Shown here: piece by piece, positions 13,863-15,069 of the stretch
Numbering within the stretch: the first letter of the stretch is position 1
Layout of the letters: every line of letters begins with the position of its first letter
NCBI GenBank assembly: GCA_028702365.1
Contig: JAQVOZ010000012.1
Location: 1 to 15,069, forward strand
DNA: 15,069 nt
Direction of reading: 5' to 3'
From: Candidatus Omnitrophota bacterium
Lineage (GTDB): Bacteria; Omnitrophota; Gorgyraeia; Duberdicusellales; 4484-171
The notes under the pieces: model-generated
The model's input: the letters and a program-made list of their open reading frames with translations, nothing else
Databases searched by the model: none
Told to the model about the DNA's origin: nothing
Translations under genes and position numbers: made by a program

Positions 13863-15069
13863 ATGGAATTTGTAGCAGATTTTCACATTCACTCTAAATA
13901 TTCTCGGGCAACGTCCAGAAACATGGATGTAAAGCATATTGCCGATTGGGCCAGGTTAAAAGGGATTGCCCTGATGGGTACGGGAGACTTCACCCACCAC
14001 CTGTGGCTCCAGGAGCTAAAAGCAAATTTAGAAGATTTAGGCAACGGCCTGTTTAAGCACAAAAATATTCATTTTATACTTACCGCAGAGGTAAGCAGTA
14101 TTTATTCCAAGAAGGGCAAAGTATACCGCATACACAACCTTATTTTTGCCCCGTCTTTTAAAACTGTAGATAAAATAAATGAAGCATTAGGCAGGCAGGG
14201 CAATCTCGCCAGCGACGGCAGGCCGATTCTGGGCTTAGACGCGGAAGAGGTGGCGCGTATTGTTTTTGATGTTGATGAAAATTGTGTGGTTATACCGGCG
14301 CACGTCTGGACCCCCTGGTTTAGCCTTTTCGGCTCGATGTCCGGCTTTAACAGAATAGAAGATTGTTTCGGCAAGCAAACATCAAAAATATTTGCATTAG
14401 AAACCGGGCTTTCTTCCGACCCAGCGATGAACTGGCGGCTTAGCGCGCTCGACAGATTTTCTTTGATTTCAAATTCAGACAGCCATTCGCCTTCACGAAT
14501 AGGCAGGGAAGCAAATGTTTTTAACTGTGAGTTAGATTATTTCGAAATTAAAAAAGTTTTGGAGAAAAAAGATAAAAATAAATTCCTCTATACAATAGAA
14601 TTTTTCCCGGAAGAAGGCAAATATCATTTTGACGGCCACAGAAATTGCAATTTAAGATTATCGCCTCAAGAAACAAAAAAATATAAAGGCATTTGCCCGC
14701 GCTGTTCAAAGCCGGTAACGCGAGGAGTTCTAAACAGGGTTGATGAGCTTGCCGATAGGCCGGAGGGCTTTACGCCCGAAGGCGCAATCGGCTATAAAAG
14801 CATGGTCAGCCTCGATGAAATAATTGCCGACACAAAAGGGGTGGATAAGAAAAGCAAGGCAGTAGAAAAAGAATATCTTGAGGTTTTGTCTGTGTTTCCT
14901 TCGGAATTCGAGATTCTTATAAAAGTGCCGGAAAAAGAACTTTTTTCCAAACTTCCCGAAAAAGTCGCCGAAGGCATAAAACGGGTAAGAGAGGGCAGGC
15001 TTAAAATTGAGCCGGGCTATGACGGTGAATACGGGAAAATTAAAATTTTCGGCGGTGGGGAAGAGAAAA
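13863..15069 (+). CDS. Endonuclease Q-like PHP-domain protein (3' end beyond window)
   Basis: The frame is open from ATG 13863 to the window end (402 codons). It begins EFVADFHIHSKYSRATS, a PHP metal motif (His8, His10), followed by GTGDFTHHLW, IPAHVWTPWFSLFGSMSGF and ISNSDSHSP (Asp206, His208). A zinc-binding segment follows: HRNC (259-262) then CPRC (278-281), leading into VTRGVLNRVDELADRP. The late segment EPGYDGEYGKIKIF is near the usual C-terminus. This combination is that of endonuclease Q, which nicks DNA 5' of deaminated bases (uracil, hypoxanthine, xanthine) and abasic sites. It is known from Thermococcales and some bacteria; relatives are often mislabelled UvrD helicase. GTGAGG (13853-13858) stands 4 nt before the ATG. 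The protein is probably nearly complete; a C-terminal fusion cannot be excluded. Confidence 0.88.
   Translation, partial: MEFVADFHIHSKYSRATSRNMDVKHIADWARLKGIALMGTGDFTHHLWLQELKANLEDLGNGLFKHKNIHFILTAEVSSIYSKKGKVYRIHNLIFAPSFKTVDKINEALGRQGNLASDGRPILGLDAEEVARIVFDVDENCVVIPAHVWTPWFSLFGSMSGFNRIEDCFGKQTSKIFALETGLSSDPAMNWRLSALDRFSLISNSDSHSPSRIGREANVFNCELDYFEIKKVLEKKDKNKFLYTIEFFPEEGKYHFDGHRNCNLRLSPQETKKYKGICPRCSKPVTRGVLNRVDELADRPEGFTPEGAIGYKSMVSLDEIIADTKGVDKKSKAVEKEYLEVLSVFPSEFEILIKVPEKELFSKLPEKVAEGIKRVREGRLKIEPGYDGEYGKIKIFGGGEEK

Overview
The window reads as a bacterial chromosome segment from around the replication-initiation locus. Every recognised gene is on the + strand, in the order dnaA (3' end only), dnaN, a DUF721/DciA-like gene, gyrB, gyrA, tRNA-Glu(TTC), a small membrane protein gene, glmS, rsmI, pyrR, pyrB, pyrC, a Mut7-C-type gene and an endonuclease Q-like gene that runs off the 3' end. 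The sequence is moderately AT-rich with many AAA/ATA/TTT codons. The lineage cannot be fixed from this alone. An uncultured phylum such as Omnitrophota or another little-studied Gram-negative-like group would fit the gene content, the long GyrB insert, the bacterial EndoQ and the repeat style, but that is an inference.

Region 1 (1-6786) is the replication and supercoiling block. It holds the DnaA DNA-binding domain, one consensus DnaA box with an extended -10 promoter in the dnaA-dnaN gap, the sliding clamp, a probable DciA helicase operator in the slot where recF usually lies, and both gyrase subunits. GyrA has Leu where E. coli has Ser83, the best-known quinolone-resistance position. Region 2 (6787-7195) is non-coding except for tRNA-Glu. 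It has a good sigma70-type promoter before the tRNA and three successive dyads after it. Region 3 (7196-10227) holds a four-helix membrane protein, glmS (entry into UDP-GlcNAc synthesis) and rsmI (16S rRNA methylation).

Region 4 (10228-13282) is a pyrimidine operon with a complete PyrR attenuator: near-consensus promoter, PyrR-binding hairpin, intrinsic terminator, then pyrR-pyrB-pyrC with overlapping or nearly abutting reading frames. About 120 nt between terminator and pyrR are unexplained by the standard model and can form a second structure. Region 5 (13324-15069) has a Mut7-C protein that seems to have lost two conserved acidic residues but keeps its zinc-ribbon cysteines, followed by an EndoQ-like DNA repair nuclease.

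The most unusual feature is a set of intergenic dyad repeats. Three gaps (gyrB-gyrA, glmS-rsmI, Mut7-C-endoQ) each hold tandem 7-bp units anchored on CAG, facing tandem 7-bp units anchored mostly on CTG or CCG. A fourth gap (tRNA to membrane protein) holds a similar inverted array with a 9-bp period. The heptamer sequence differs between loci while period, anchor and inverted layout are kept. All four sit just upstream of a start codon. I do not recognise this as a named repeat family.
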